Shown here: positions 49,301 through 56,765 of the stretch, one piece after another
Numbering within the stretch: the stretch's first letter is position 1
Layout of the letters: each line of letters opens with the position of its first letter
Assembly (NCBI GenBank): GCA_035574295.1
Contig: DATLYX010000105.1
Coordinates: forward strand, 1 to 64,000
Reading direction: 5' to 3'
DNA from: PNAI01 sp035574295
Lineage (GTDB): Bacteria; Pseudomonadota; Alphaproteobacteria; Rhizobiales; Xanthobacteraceae
Length of the DNA stretch: 64,000 bases
Position numbers and translations under genes: made by a program
Notes under the pieces: model-generated
Told to the model about the DNA's origin: nothing
Databases searched by the model: none
The model's input: the letters and a program-made list of their open reading frames with translations, nothing else

Positions 49301-49770
49301 CCGAGCAGAATGGCCACGAACGTTCCGCCTTCGACAAAGGCGTTGCCGGCCGGCAATTCGGAACGCGCCAGATGGTCGGGCAGAATTCCGTATTTGATCG
49401 GACCGAACAGCGCACCGATCACGCCGAACAAAAACAGCGTGATGAACAACACCACGATCGAATGAACGGCAAAACCGATGACCGCGAGAAGGGCAACGCC
49501 GATCTCGATCAGCTTGAGCCGCTGGGCGATCAGCGCCTTGTCAAAGCGGTCGGCAATCTCGCCGCCGAGCGCGGATAGAAAAAAATACGGTGCGATGAAG
49601 ATCGCCGCCGCCAGCGTGATGAGCGACTCGCCGGTCGAGCCCCCGATCCGAAACAGGATCAGAAACACCAGCGCGTTCTTGAGATAATTGTCGCCGAAAG
49701 CGGAAAAGAACTGGCACCAGAACAGCGGCGCAAAACGGCGGGACAAGAGCAACGGTTTGGTTCTGTCCAT
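46360..49770 (-). CDS. Three-domain MFS, PlsC acyltransferase and acyl-ACP synthetase
   Basis: A 1136-residue fusion. The N-terminal MFS domain (about residues 1-420, FAPLFWCQFFSAFGDNYLKNALV) resembles the LplT lysophospholipid flippase. The middle PlsC domain has NHVSFLDA and FPEGRIT. The C-terminal AMP-binding domain has the P-loop ILFTSGSEGVPKGV and YGVTETAPAL. In E. coli LplT and Aas are separate proteins; together they re-acylate lysophosphatidylethanolamine imported across the inner membrane. The ATG at 49770 is preferred over a TTG at 49815. A single ORF implies a genuine fusion. Confidence 0.9.
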   Translation of the reverse strand: MDRTKPLLLSRRFAPLFWCQFFSAFGDNYLKNALVFLILFRIGGSTGESLITLAAAIFIAPYFFLSALGGEIADRFDKALIAQRLKLIEIGVALLAVIGFAVHSIVVLFITLFLFGVIGALFGPIKYGILPDHLARSELPAGNAFVEGGTFVAILLGTIAGGLAARGGGDPASLAGLMMVVAFASWVSSLFIPRTGEAAPELVISRNIARSTLGLINYLREDPRLWWGALVTSWFWLLGAVVLSLLPPLVKNAVGGTEEVVTAYLAIFSIAVAVGSALAAWLCSGRLVLLPTLLGAVLLGIFALDLGWATYGSPAAAPAGLSEVFSSARGYRVLIGLAGLAVGGGLYIVPVFAAVQSWAGADRRARVIAAVNVLNAAFMVGGTLTVAFLQSLGMSTSMLFVLLGLCTFAVAVAIGRTMPARAFGDLLTIVFRTFYRVEVKGAEHLLNAGKNPIIALNHVSFLDAPLALSLLGRDPVFAIDAGIAKRWWVRPFLKLTRAMPLDPTKPMATRTLINVVRGGEPLVIFPEGRITVTGSLMKVYDGAGLIADKANAQVVPVRIEGLEATPFSRLSRGQVRRRWFPKVTVTVLEPVKLTIDPNLRGKHRRRAAGAALYEIMSNLVFRTTSTDRTVVEALIDAGRAHGFNRVAVEDPVSGRLTYRRLLVGAAVLGRKLMAYAAEGQPVGVMLPNANGAAVTIIALMSAGRVPAMINFSAGATNIRAACKAARLDTIVTSRAFIERGKFEALVAALSQEVKFVYLEDIRADVTFADRLRGLLEAKKPLVPRRADDWAAILFTSGSEGVPKGVVLSHRNMLANAAQAAARIDFGRQDKVFNVLPVFHSFGLTVGLILPLVSGVRIYLYPSPLHYRTVPELIYGVKATILFGTDTFLAGYARAAHPYDFRSLRYILAGAEPVKESTRRVYMEKFGLRILEGYGVTETAPALALNTPMFNKFGTVGRLLPGMEARLEKVPGVEEGGRLLVKGPNVMLGYLRVENPGVLEPPPGGWHDTGDIVSIDKDGFITIKGRAKRFAKIGGEMVSLAAVEALAAELWPETVLAAVAVPDARKGERLVLVTEKADATRSAFSAFAKSRGAADLMVPSEIMVVPKLPLLGSGKVDLVAVGKLVQARTAEKPAAAE

Positions 49771-49883
49771 CGGCCTTAAACGGTCGGCACCAGATTGAAC
49801 GAGGATATCGCGCAACGCCGCGACAAATCCGTCGGGCGAAGCTCCGGGCCAATCCTATACTCCATTTCGCGGAGCAATTCCCG

Positions 49884-51392
49884 TCAGTTCTCCTGGAATG
49901 CGGCCTCCCGCTTGCTTCGGATGGCGGGCAAGGCGACGATCAAAAGCAGCGCCGCCGCGGAGATCAGCAGGCCGAGACTGATCGGCCGCTCGACAAAGAT
50001 CATCGGGTCGCCGCCGGAGATGCGCATGGCGCGGCGCAGATTGTCCTCCATCAACGGACCGAGGATGAATCCGAGCAACATCGGCGCCGGCTCGCAGCCG
50101 AGCCGGATGAAGATGTAGCCCAGCACGCCGAACACCGCGGTCAGGATAACGTCGACCGTGTTGTTGCTGATCGTATAGGTGCCGATGGCGCAGAACAGCA
50201 GGATGGCGATGTAGAGCAGCCGATAGGGCACGCGCAAAAGCTGCACCCACATGCCGATCAGCGGCAGATTGATGACGATCAGCATGAGGTTGCCGAGCCA
50301 CATGCTCGCCACCATGCCCCAGAACAGGTTTGGCCGCTCGGTCATCACCTGCGGCCCCGGCTGAATGCCGTGGATGGTGAGCGCGCCGATCATCAGCGCC
50401 ATCACCGCATTGCCGGGAAGCCCCAGCGTCAACATGGGGATGAACGAGGTCTGCGCGCCGGCGTTGTTGGCCGACTCCGGCCCGGCGACGCCCTCGATAG
50501 CGCCTTTGCCGAAGCGGGACGGATCGCGGGCGACCTTCTTCTCCAGCGCGTAGGCGGCAAACGCGCTCAGCGTCGCTCCGCCGCCGGGCAGCACGCCCAG
50601 AATCGAGCCGAGCACCGTGCCGCGCACGGACGCCGGCCAGGCCAGGCGGAACTCCTCGCGCGTCGGCCACAGGCCTTTGATCCGCGCCTGCACGACCGAG
50701 CGGCGCTCCGCACCGCCTACCAGATTGGCAATGATCTCTCCCACCCCGAAAACGCCGATGGCGACCGGAACGAACCCGATGCCGTCGGACAGCGTGACAA
50801 GGCCGAAGGTGAACCGCTGGCCGCCGGTATGGCCGTCGGTCCCGATGAGACCGAGCAGCAGCCCGAGTATCACCATGGCGATGGCTTTGATCACCGAGCC
50901 GTGCGCCAAGACCACCGCCGAAATGAGGCCGAGCGTCATCAGCGAAAAATATTCCGGCGCCCCGAAGGACTGACCGATGCGGGCAAGCGGTGGCGAAAAC
51001 AGCGCGATCAGCACCGTGGCAAAGCAGCCGGCGAAGAACGAACCCAGCGCGGCGGTGGCGAGCGCGGCGCCAGCGCGGCCGTTCTTGGCCATCTGGTGGC
51101 CGTCGATGCAGGTCACCACGGAAGATGTTTCGCCGGGAAGATTGACCAGGATCGCCGTGGTCGAGCCGCCGTACTGGGCGCCATAGAAAATCCCCGCCAG
51201 CATGATCAGCCCGGACACCGGTTCGAGGTAGAAGGTAAGCGGCAGCAGCATGGCCACAGTGGCTACCGGGCCGATGCCGGGCAGCACGCCGATCAGCGTG
51301 CCGACCATGCAACCGATCAACGCAAATCCGAGGTTGACGGGCGTCAGGGCAACCCCGAAGCCGAGCACCAGGTTGGAGAAGAAATCGCCCAC
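49884..51392 (-). CDS. tctA: Tripartite tricarboxylate transporter large permease TctA
   Basis: A 502-residue membrane protein with about twelve hydrophobic segments. Family signatures are FALIGCMVGTLIGVLPGIGPVATVAMLLP, YGAQYGGSTTAILVNLPGE and GLPGNAVMALMIGAL. The start is a GTG at 51392, just after the tctB stop, preceded by a GGAG; the frame extends to 51524 but overlaps tctB without family sequence. It is part of a tctC, hydrolase, tctB, tctA cluster. Substrate unknown. Confidence 0.94.
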   Translation of the reverse strand: MGDFFSNLVLGFGVALTPVNLGFALIGCMVGTLIGVLPGIGPVATVAMLLPLTFYLEPVSGLIMLAGIFYGAQYGGSTTAILVNLPGETSSVVTCIDGHQMAKNGRAGAALATAALGSFFAGCFATVLIALFSPPLARIGQSFGAPEYFSLMTLGLISAVVLAHGSVIKAIAMVILGLLLGLIGTDGHTGGQRFTFGLVTLSDGIGFVPVAIGVFGVGEIIANLVGGAERRSVVQARIKGLWPTREEFRLAWPASVRGTVLGSILGVLPGGGATLSAFAAYALEKKVARDPSRFGKGAIEGVAGPESANNAGAQTSFIPMLTLGLPGNAVMALMIGALTIHGIQPGPQVMTERPNLFWGMVASMWLGNLMLIVINLPLIGMWVQLLRVPYRLLYIAILLFCAIGTYTISNNTVDVILTAVFGVLGYIFIRLGCEPAPMLLGFILGPLMEDNLRRAMRISGGDPMIFVERPISLGLLISAAALLLIVALPAIRSKREAAFQEN

Positions 51393-51393
51393 G

Positions 51394-51864
51394 TCACCAC
51401 TCCGGCCAGATGCGGATGGTGAGGCCGAGACCCCAAACGAAAACCGCCACGGTAAAGAGAATGAGCACGAGCGCGGTGGCGGCCACTTCGAGCGTGCGCA
51501 AGCCGCGGCCGGCAAAGGCGCCAACCGCGACCAGCAATAGCGTCGCGATCACGACGCCGAGCCGTTCGATGGTGAAGGCGAAGATCAGTATCGACAAGGG
51601 GACGAAGACGAGCGGACGCCAGCGCGAGGCATCGCCGTCGGTCGACACGGCGCCATTCGCCAGCACGCCTTGCAGGCCGATGACGGCACCGAGGACGACG
51701 AGCATCCAGCACAAGAGGCGCGGCATGTAGCCGGTGCCCATGTTGACGGCAGTGCCGACGTGGTAGCCCTGGGACGCCCAGAGACCGAATACGCCGACGC
51801 CCATGAACATCAGGCCCGCGAGCACGTCACTGCGCGTAAGAATGCGAAACGCGGCTCGTTGCAC
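51394..51864 (-). CDS. tctB: Tripartite tricarboxylate transporter small permease TctB
   Basis: A 156-residue membrane protein with four hydrophobic segments. Typical features are the opening DVLAGLMFMGVGVFGLWASQGYHVGTAVNMGTGYMPRLL and the RPLVFVPLSILIFAFTIERLGVVIAT stretch. Start is GTG at 51864 with a GGAGGTGAGC ribosome site. It is followed by tctA at one base spacing. A palindromic repeat separates it from the upstream hydrolase. Confidence 0.9.
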   Translation of the reverse strand: MQRAAFRILTRSDVLAGLMFMGVGVFGLWASQGYHVGTAVNMGTGYMPRLLCWMLVVLGAVIGLQGVLANGAVSTDGDASRWRPLVFVPLSILIFAFTIERLGVVIATLLLVAVGAFAGRGLRTLEVAATALVLILFTVAVFVWGLGLTIRIWPEW

Positions 51865-51897
51865 CGCTCACCTCCCCGATCCGTCCCTCGTCGCTAG

Positions 51898-51997
51898 GAG
51901 CATGTCCCCTTCCGTTGGAATCGGGACATGCTCTAGCAATCTTGCCTGGCGCATGTCCTTTTCGCAAAAGCGGTCTCCACTTTTCCGGGACCTGCGC
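51898..51997. repeat. Palindromic intergenic repeat between tctB and the hydrolase gene
   Basis: Two adjacent inverted repeats: GAGCATGTCCC (51898-51908) with GGGACATGCTC (51923-51933), and GCGCATGTCC (51949-51958) with GGGACCTGCGC (51987-51997). The TTTTCGCAAAAGCGG and CTTTTCCGGGA stretches recall a repeat frequent in Hyphomicrobiales. It touches the hydrolase stop codon and could stabilise or attenuate the transcript. Confidence 0.7.
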
Positions 51998-53679
51998 TAG
52001 TGTGCCGGGATCACCGGCAACAGCAAATAGGATTCGTATTCGCCGCCCGCGTAGACGGTGTTGGTGCCGGTATTGTAGTCGGCGTGATAGTGCATGTAGG
52101 AGGCGCTGCCGACGCCGTCGCGGGGCTGAATGTCCAGCCGGATGCGATGACCCTTTTTGAACAGCATCGACGTCGGCCAGATTTCCACATCGACTCTGAC
52201 GATTTCGCCGGGCTGCAAATAGAGGCGTCGGGTGTGCTTGTGATAGGGGCGATAGGGCAGCGACAGCGCGGGGTCGAGCTCGCGGTGCGAGACGCGCAGC
52301 CAACCCTTGGCCACGGGCACCGGCTGTCCCTGCTGTCCGGTTTCGAGAACCTCGTTGCCAGCGGGATCGAAATTGCGCAGCGTCAAGAACAGATCCATGT
52401 CCTCGGTTGAGCTCGACACCCAAAAACTCGCGGCGAGCGGGCCGGTGACCTCCGTGTCCTGATCGAGCGGCGGCGTCCACAGCGAGAGCCCCATGTCCGG
52501 CTTGATGCCGCCGCCCATGACCTGCGAGGAGGCAGCGGACGTGGAGCCCATTGTGCCGAGCGCGGTCGCCGCATAGGTGCGTGATGCGCTTGCGGCCGGC
52601 TTTTCGCGTACGAGCCCGCCGGAGTTCTCGGGCATGCCGGAGGGCGGCGGCGACAGGTCGAAATATAGTTTGGTCCATTTGGTGCGGGCGAGGGGCCATT
52701 CGTGCTCGTAGCGCCATTCGATCTCGTCGCGGCCCTTGCGGATAGCGAGTTTCACCGGCGGCTCGTCCATCACGCCGTTGTCGATGCCCTTGAGCCAATA
52801 ATCGAAGAACCTGAGCTGATCGCGCCGGCCTTCCTCGGTGTAGAACGGATGCACGTGCGAGCCGGTGTGAATGCGCAATTTCTTGTGTTTGGAGGCCGCG
52901 CGCATGAAGGCCTCGGTGTTGCCGCGCAGGTGCAGGCCGAAGCCGGTCCAGTTGCCGACCGAATAGAGCGGCACGGTGATCTTGTCCCATTGCGCCTGCG
53001 CGCCGCGGAATGCGCCCGAGTCGAGATTGTTGCTGAGCCAGAAGTGTAGCGTGTTCACCATCCAGGCGTTGGGGTTATGCCGGGAAGCGCGGCCAAGCGT
53101 ATGGTGCAAAAGATGGGCGGTGAACCAGTTGGTCATGAACAGGCTGCAAATGCCGCCGTGATAGAGCGCATCGCGATAGAGGTCGGCAAAACCCTCCCAG
53201 GGAATGATCGCCGCGAGCGACGGCGGCTGCAGATTGGCGACGAACCATTGGTTGATGGCGTAATAGGAGATGCCGAGCAGCCCGACCTTGCCGTTGCACC
53301 AGGGCTGCGCGGCGGCCCATTCGATGGCGTCGTAGAAATCAACCGCTTCGGCCAGCGACCAAGGCTCACACTGCCCCGGCGATTTGCCCGAGCCGCGGCC
53401 GTCGACGCGGACCGCCGCATAGCCTTTCGGCACCCACCATTGCGGGTTCACCGTCTCCCAATTCAGGTAGAGATTCGGTTTCTCCTCGAGGGTCGGCGGC
53501 GGGATCCACAGCTTGTCCTTCTGGTACGGACCGAGGTTGAGGATGGCCGGAAATTTTCCTGCATCGTCGGGACGGAATACGTCGGCCTTGAGCCGCGCGC
53601 CGTCGCGCATGGGAACGTCCACATCCTTCTCGATCACGATCCCGTAGCCGGCGACGGCCGGAACCCGCTCCATATTCAT
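51997..53679 (-). CDS. CocE/NonD-family hydrolase inside the tct cluster
   Basis: A 560-residue (from the ATG at 53679) alpha/beta-hydrolase of the X-Pro dipeptidyl-peptidase/cocaine esterase family. It has GARLKADVFRP at the N-terminus, the nucleophile elbow GISYYAINQW, and a C-terminal jelly-roll (PLAASFWVSSSTEDMDLFLTL). The usual GWYD catalytic Asp aligns with GNWTGF here, so the triad may be rearranged. An ATG at 53715 is an alternative start. It lies between tctC and tctB on the same strand, so the imported compound is probably hydrolysed by it. Substrate unknown. Confidence 0.83.
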   Translation of the reverse strand: MNMERVPAVAGYGIVIEKDVDVPMRDGARLKADVFRPDDAGKFPAILNLGPYQKDKLWIPPPTLEEKPNLYLNWETVNPQWWVPKGYAAVRVDGRGSGKSPGQCEPWSLAEAVDFYDAIEWAAAQPWCNGKVGLLGISYYAINQWFVANLQPPSLAAIIPWEGFADLYRDALYHGGICSLFMTNWFTAHLLHHTLGRASRHNPNAWMVNTLHFWLSNNLDSGAFRGAQAQWDKITVPLYSVGNWTGFGLHLRGNTEAFMRAASKHKKLRIHTGSHVHPFYTEEGRRDQLRFFDYWLKGIDNGVMDEPPVKLAIRKGRDEIEWRYEHEWPLARTKWTKLYFDLSPPPSGMPENSGGLVREKPAASASRTYAATALGTMGSTSAASSQVMGGGIKPDMGLSLWTPPLDQDTEVTGPLAASFWVSSSTEDMDLFLTLRNFDPAGNEVLETGQQGQPVPVAKGWLRVSHRELDPALSLPYRPYHKHTRRLYLQPGEIVRVDVEIWPTSMLFKKGHRIRLDIQPRDGVGSASYMHYHADYNTGTNTVYAGGEYESYLLLPVIPAH

Positions 53680-53805
53680 GAACGGCAACCCTCGGAGATA
53701 ATGTTCGACCCGCATGCACCGAGGGGCGCGCACGCGCCCCCCGGAAAGCTTGCCATGCGCGGCGGCCAAGCAGATTTACGGCCGCCGCAGCAGAGCGGCG
53801 AGCGG

Positions 53806-54792
53806 CTACTCGACCTGAATCTTCACCTCCTGGGTGATCTTACGCCAGGATGCCAGCTCGGCCTTCAGCCAGGACTGCGCCTCTTCCAGCGAGGCGTTGG
53901 GCCTTACGCTCACGAGCTGCTTGGCGAACGCTTCCTTGAGCTGCGGAACCTCGGCCGCCTGGGTGATCGCCTTGAACAGGGTGGCGAGAACCTCCTTCGG
54001 CGTGGCGGCTGGCGCGATCATGCTCTGCCAATGCAGCGTGCCGACACCCGGATAGCCGGCTTCCGCGAGCGTCGGGATGTCGGGATATTCGGCCAGGCGC
54101 TTTTCCGCCAGCACCGCAATCGGCCTGAGCTTGCCCGCACGCACCATCGACGCTGTGCTTGCGGCATTGATGAAGGCGATCTGCGCGTCGCCGACCACGA
54201 GGTCGTTGATCATGCCCGCGGCGCCGGTCTTGTTCGGGATATGGTTCATGGTGACGCCGGCGCGCTTGGCGAACACCTCCATGTCGAAGTGCGGGAAGCT
54301 GCCGACGCCGGCGCTGGTGTAGCGCAGCTTGCCCGGATTCTTCTTGGCGTAGTCGATCAGGTCCTTGACGGTCTTGATGTCGAAATTCGCGGTGGTCGTG
54401 ATCAGGAACGACGGATAAATGGCAAGCCGGGAGACGGAGACCACCTCCTTCTCGTAATTGATAGACATTTTTTTCTGGAACAGGATCGGCGTGATGGCAT
54501 TGGTGGAGACGTTGCCGACCATCAGGGTGTAGCCGTCAGGTTTCGAACGCGCCATTTCCTCGATAGCGAGAATGCCGCCGGCACCGGGCTTGCTCTCGAC
54601 CACGAACTGCTGGCCCAGAATGTTCTTGAGCTGCTCGCCGAACAAGCGCGAGGTGATGTCGGTAGCGCCGCCGGGGGCGTAGGGCACGATGATCTTGACC
54701 GGCTTGCTCGGATATTTGTCCTGGGCGCCGACCGCCGTCACGCCGAAGGCGATCGCCACCGCGGCCAGCACTGTCATAGTCACACGCATCAT
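53806..54792 (-). CDS. tctC: Tripartite tricarboxylate transporter substrate-binding protein TctC (Bug family)
   Basis: A 328-residue periplasmic binding protein. A signal peptide ends near VGAQ, followed by YPSKPVKIIVPYAPGGATDITSRL, the Bug-family opening with the ligand-binding PGG loop, and FVVESKPGAGG. The start has an AGGAGAGACTG ribosome site. It heads the tct cluster (tctC, hydrolase, tctB, tctA). Ligand unknown; Bug proteins bind carboxylates, amides or aromatic acids. Confidence 0.93.
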   Translation of the reverse strand: MMRVTMTVLAAVAIAFGVTAVGAQDKYPSKPVKIIVPYAPGGATDITSRLFGEQLKNILGQQFVVESKPGAGGILAIEEMARSKPDGYTLMVGNVSTNAITPILFQKKMSINYEKEVVSVSRLAIYPSFLITTTANFDIKTVKDLIDYAKKNPGKLRYTSAGVGSFPHFDMEVFAKRAGVTMNHIPNKTGAAGMINDLVVGDAQIAFINAASTASMVRAGKLRPIAVLAEKRLAEYPDIPTLAEAGYPGVGTLHWQSMIAPAATPKEVLATLFKAITQAAEVPQLKEAFAKQLVSVRPNASLEEAQSWLKAELASWRKITQEVKIQVE

Positions 54793-54816
54793 CAGTCTCT
54801 CCTCTGAGGGCTTGTT

Positions 54817-55218
54817 TTATGCAGCTTTGATGCCTTGCAATCCGTGCGAGGCATCCTTGACAGTAAAGAACACCACATCGCGGTCGGCGGTCGCTTTCCC
54901 GGAATGGATCACGTTGGCCGGGATGTAGATCACCGAACCAGGCCTGGCCTCGAACGGCTGGCCGCCGATCTCGCCTTTAAACGTGCCTTCAAGGATATAG
55001 ATCCACTGCTCGTTGGGGTGCGAATGCGGCTCGGCGCCGGTGCCGGCCGGCATGCGCATCAGCCCGACGATCATCCGGTCGCCCTCGACGCAGGCGCCGT
55101 TGGCGGTGGAATAGTCCGGGCCGCCGAGGATGTGGTTGACCTTGGCGAGATCAAAAACGTGCTCGCCCGGCCCGGCACGCTTGGCGCCGGGGGTGCGGGG
55201 GGCTGGTTGGCCGGCCAT
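54817..55218 (-). CDS. Cupin-domain protein
   Basis: A 133-residue single cupin. The metal-binding motif HSHPNEQ and the second motif PANVIHSGK are complete. The ATG at 55218 has a GGGAGGA ribosome site; the frame continuing to 55284 is not family-like. It lies just upstream of tctC on the same strand and may be in its operon. Divergent from the first bicupin gene across a 225-bp control region. Substrate unknown. Confidence 0.85.
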   Translation of the reverse strand: MAGQPAPRTPGAKRAGPGEHVFDLAKVNHILGGPDYSTANGACVEGDRMIVGLMRMPAGTGAEPHSHPNEQWIYILEGTFKGEIGGQPFEARPGSVIYIPANVIHSGKATADRDVVFFTVKDASHGLQGIKAA

Positions 55219-55356
55219 GCAGTTCCTCCCTGGCCTGTGCGGCGGCTTGTCGCCGTCCCACTGCCAATCTTGCACGGTGGGCAAGGGATTGTCATCTGCG
55301 GCGGGCGCGCGGTTCGACTTGCCAACACCGGGATGTTAGCCTGCCGCAAGCCGTCA

Positions 55357-55381
55357 GGAACGGCGTTCCGCATGTGGGAAC
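55357..55381. promoter_or_regulatory. Candidate IclR-type operator, site A
   Basis: GGAAC-GGC-GTTCC (55357-55369) is followed by GTTCC-GCATGTG-GGAAC (55365-55381), giving three alternating half-sites. It lies in the divergent region between the cupin and the first bicupin gene, 63 bp upstream of the bicupin start. A near-identical site occurs at 63517-63541; 21 of 25 aligned bases match. Confidence 0.55.
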
Positions 55382-55443
55382 CAGCCGTGATCCGCGGCCA
55401 AAGTCGCGCATTTTGGCGAAGTGGTCGGCAAGGGGAACCGCCC

Positions 55444-56586
55444 ATGGCGAAGGATGCCGCCGTATCGGAAGAGCTGGCGAAGAAATTCGCGGCGGAAAAG
55501 GAGACCCCCTACACCCGCTGGGTGAAGGCGGAAGGTCTCGACATCATCAGCTCGCTTTACGTGCCCAACCTGCACACGGTCGAGCTGAAGCCCTGGCCGC
55601 GCCGCGGCGGGTTCGGCGTGTTCATGAATCACGAGGCCTCGCGCACCTCGAACGACTGCTACGTGTGCGAAATTCCGCCCGGCAAGAAGCTTGCCCCGCA
55701 ACGGCAGCTCTACGAGGAAACGATCATGATTCTCGACGGCCGCGGCTCGACGGCCGTGTGGAACGATGCCGGCGCGCGCGTGACCTTTGAATGGAAGGCA
55801 GGCGCCTTGTTCGCGATCCCGCTCAACTGCTGGCACCAGCACTTCAACGGCTCGGGGTTGGAGCCCGCGCGCTTCGTCGCCGTCACCAATGCGCCGGTGG
55901 TGATGAACCTTTACGAGGACATCGACTTCATCTTCAACACCAAGTACGACTTCAAGGACCGGTTCAACGGCGAGCCGGATTATTTTTCCGCCAAGGACGA
56001 GACCAAAGGCTTTTTGCTCGTCACCAATTTCGTGCCCGACGCCGTGAACCTGCCGCTGATCAGCGCCAGGGAGCGGGGCGCGGGCGGCGGGCACATCCGC
56101 TTCAATTTTGCCAAGAGCTCGCTCAACAGCCACATCTCGCAATTTCCGGTCGGCACCTACAAGAAGGCGCACGCGCACGGGCCCGGCGCGCATGTCATCA
56201 TTCTCTCCGGCGAGGGTTATTCGTTGATGTGGCCGGAGGGCGACGCGCCGCGCCGCTACGACTGGCAGGTGGGCACCATGATCGTGCCGCCGAACATGTG
56301 GTTCCACCAGCACTTCAACACCGGCAAGACGCCGGCGCGCTATCTGGCGTTCAAACACGAGGGCGTTGCGATCCGCAACGCGCAAGGCGTGCCCAAAGCA
56401 TGGATCAGCCGCCGCGCGGGAGGCGATCAGATCGACTATCGCGACGAGAGCCCGGCGATCCGCGAATTGTTCGCGCGCGAGCTGGCCAAGCACGGCATGA
56501 CGCCGCAGATGGATAAGGCCTACGCGGCCGAGCTTGCCGATGCACCCGCAAAGTCCGCTGCCGAAGAGGAGCGGGAACATGCGTAG
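55444..56586 (+). CDS. Bicupin protein, gentisate-dioxygenase-like fold (first of two)
   Basis: A 380-residue protein with two cupin domains. In the N-terminal domain the usual His-x-His is replaced by Gln-Arg-Gln (residues 86-88), although NCWHQHF remains. The C-terminal domain has HAH (residues 243-245), a His at 250, and WFHQHF, so only that half is expected to bind a metal. Gentisate 1,2-dioxygenases share this fold but place their metal site in the N-terminal half. The ATG at 55444 has a GGGGAA ribosome site; the frame runs upstream to 54835 as an artefact. A paralogue follows. Confidence 0.8.
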   Translation: MAKDAAVSEELAKKFAAEKETPYTRWVKAEGLDIISSLYVPNLHTVELKPWPRRGGFGVFMNHEASRTSNDCYVCEIPPGKKLAPQRQLYEETIMILDGRGSTAVWNDAGARVTFEWKAGALFAIPLNCWHQHFNGSGLEPARFVAVTNAPVVMNLYEDIDFIFNTKYDFKDRFNGEPDYFSAKDETKGFLLVTNFVPDAVNLPLISARERGAGGGHIRFNFAKSSLNSHISQFPVGTYKKAHAHGPGAHVIILSGEGYSLMWPEGDAPRRYDWQVGTMIVPPNMWFHQHFNTGKTPARYLAFKHEGVAIRNAQGVPKAWISRRAGGDQIDYRDESPAIRELFARELAKHGMTPQMDKAYAAELADAPAKSAAEEEREHA

Positions 56587-56614
56587 CCTGCGCAAGCAGA
56601 GCCGCGGATTCCAA

Positions 56615-56732
56615 CCCTCCCCCTTGTGGGGAGGGTCGCGAGCGAAGCGAGTGGGGTACTTCATGCGGCAAGCCCCCTCCCCGAACGCCTTCGCTGCGCT
56701 CAGGCGGTCGACCCTCCCCACAAGGGGAAGGG
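56615..56732. repeat. Palindromic intergenic repeat between the two bicupin genes
   Basis: CCCTCCCCCTTGTGGGGAGG (from 56615) and its near-complement CCCTCCCCACAAGGGGAAGG (to 56732) form an imperfect long palindrome of about 118 bp with a central GCGAAGCGAG/CTTCGCTGCGC pair. Elements of this kind are common in Hyphomicrobiales. It lies in the 179 bp between two genes in the same direction and may influence their relative expression. Confidence 0.7.
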
Positions 56733-56765
56733 TGAGCAGAATGTGCTGCGCTATTGGAGGCACTC

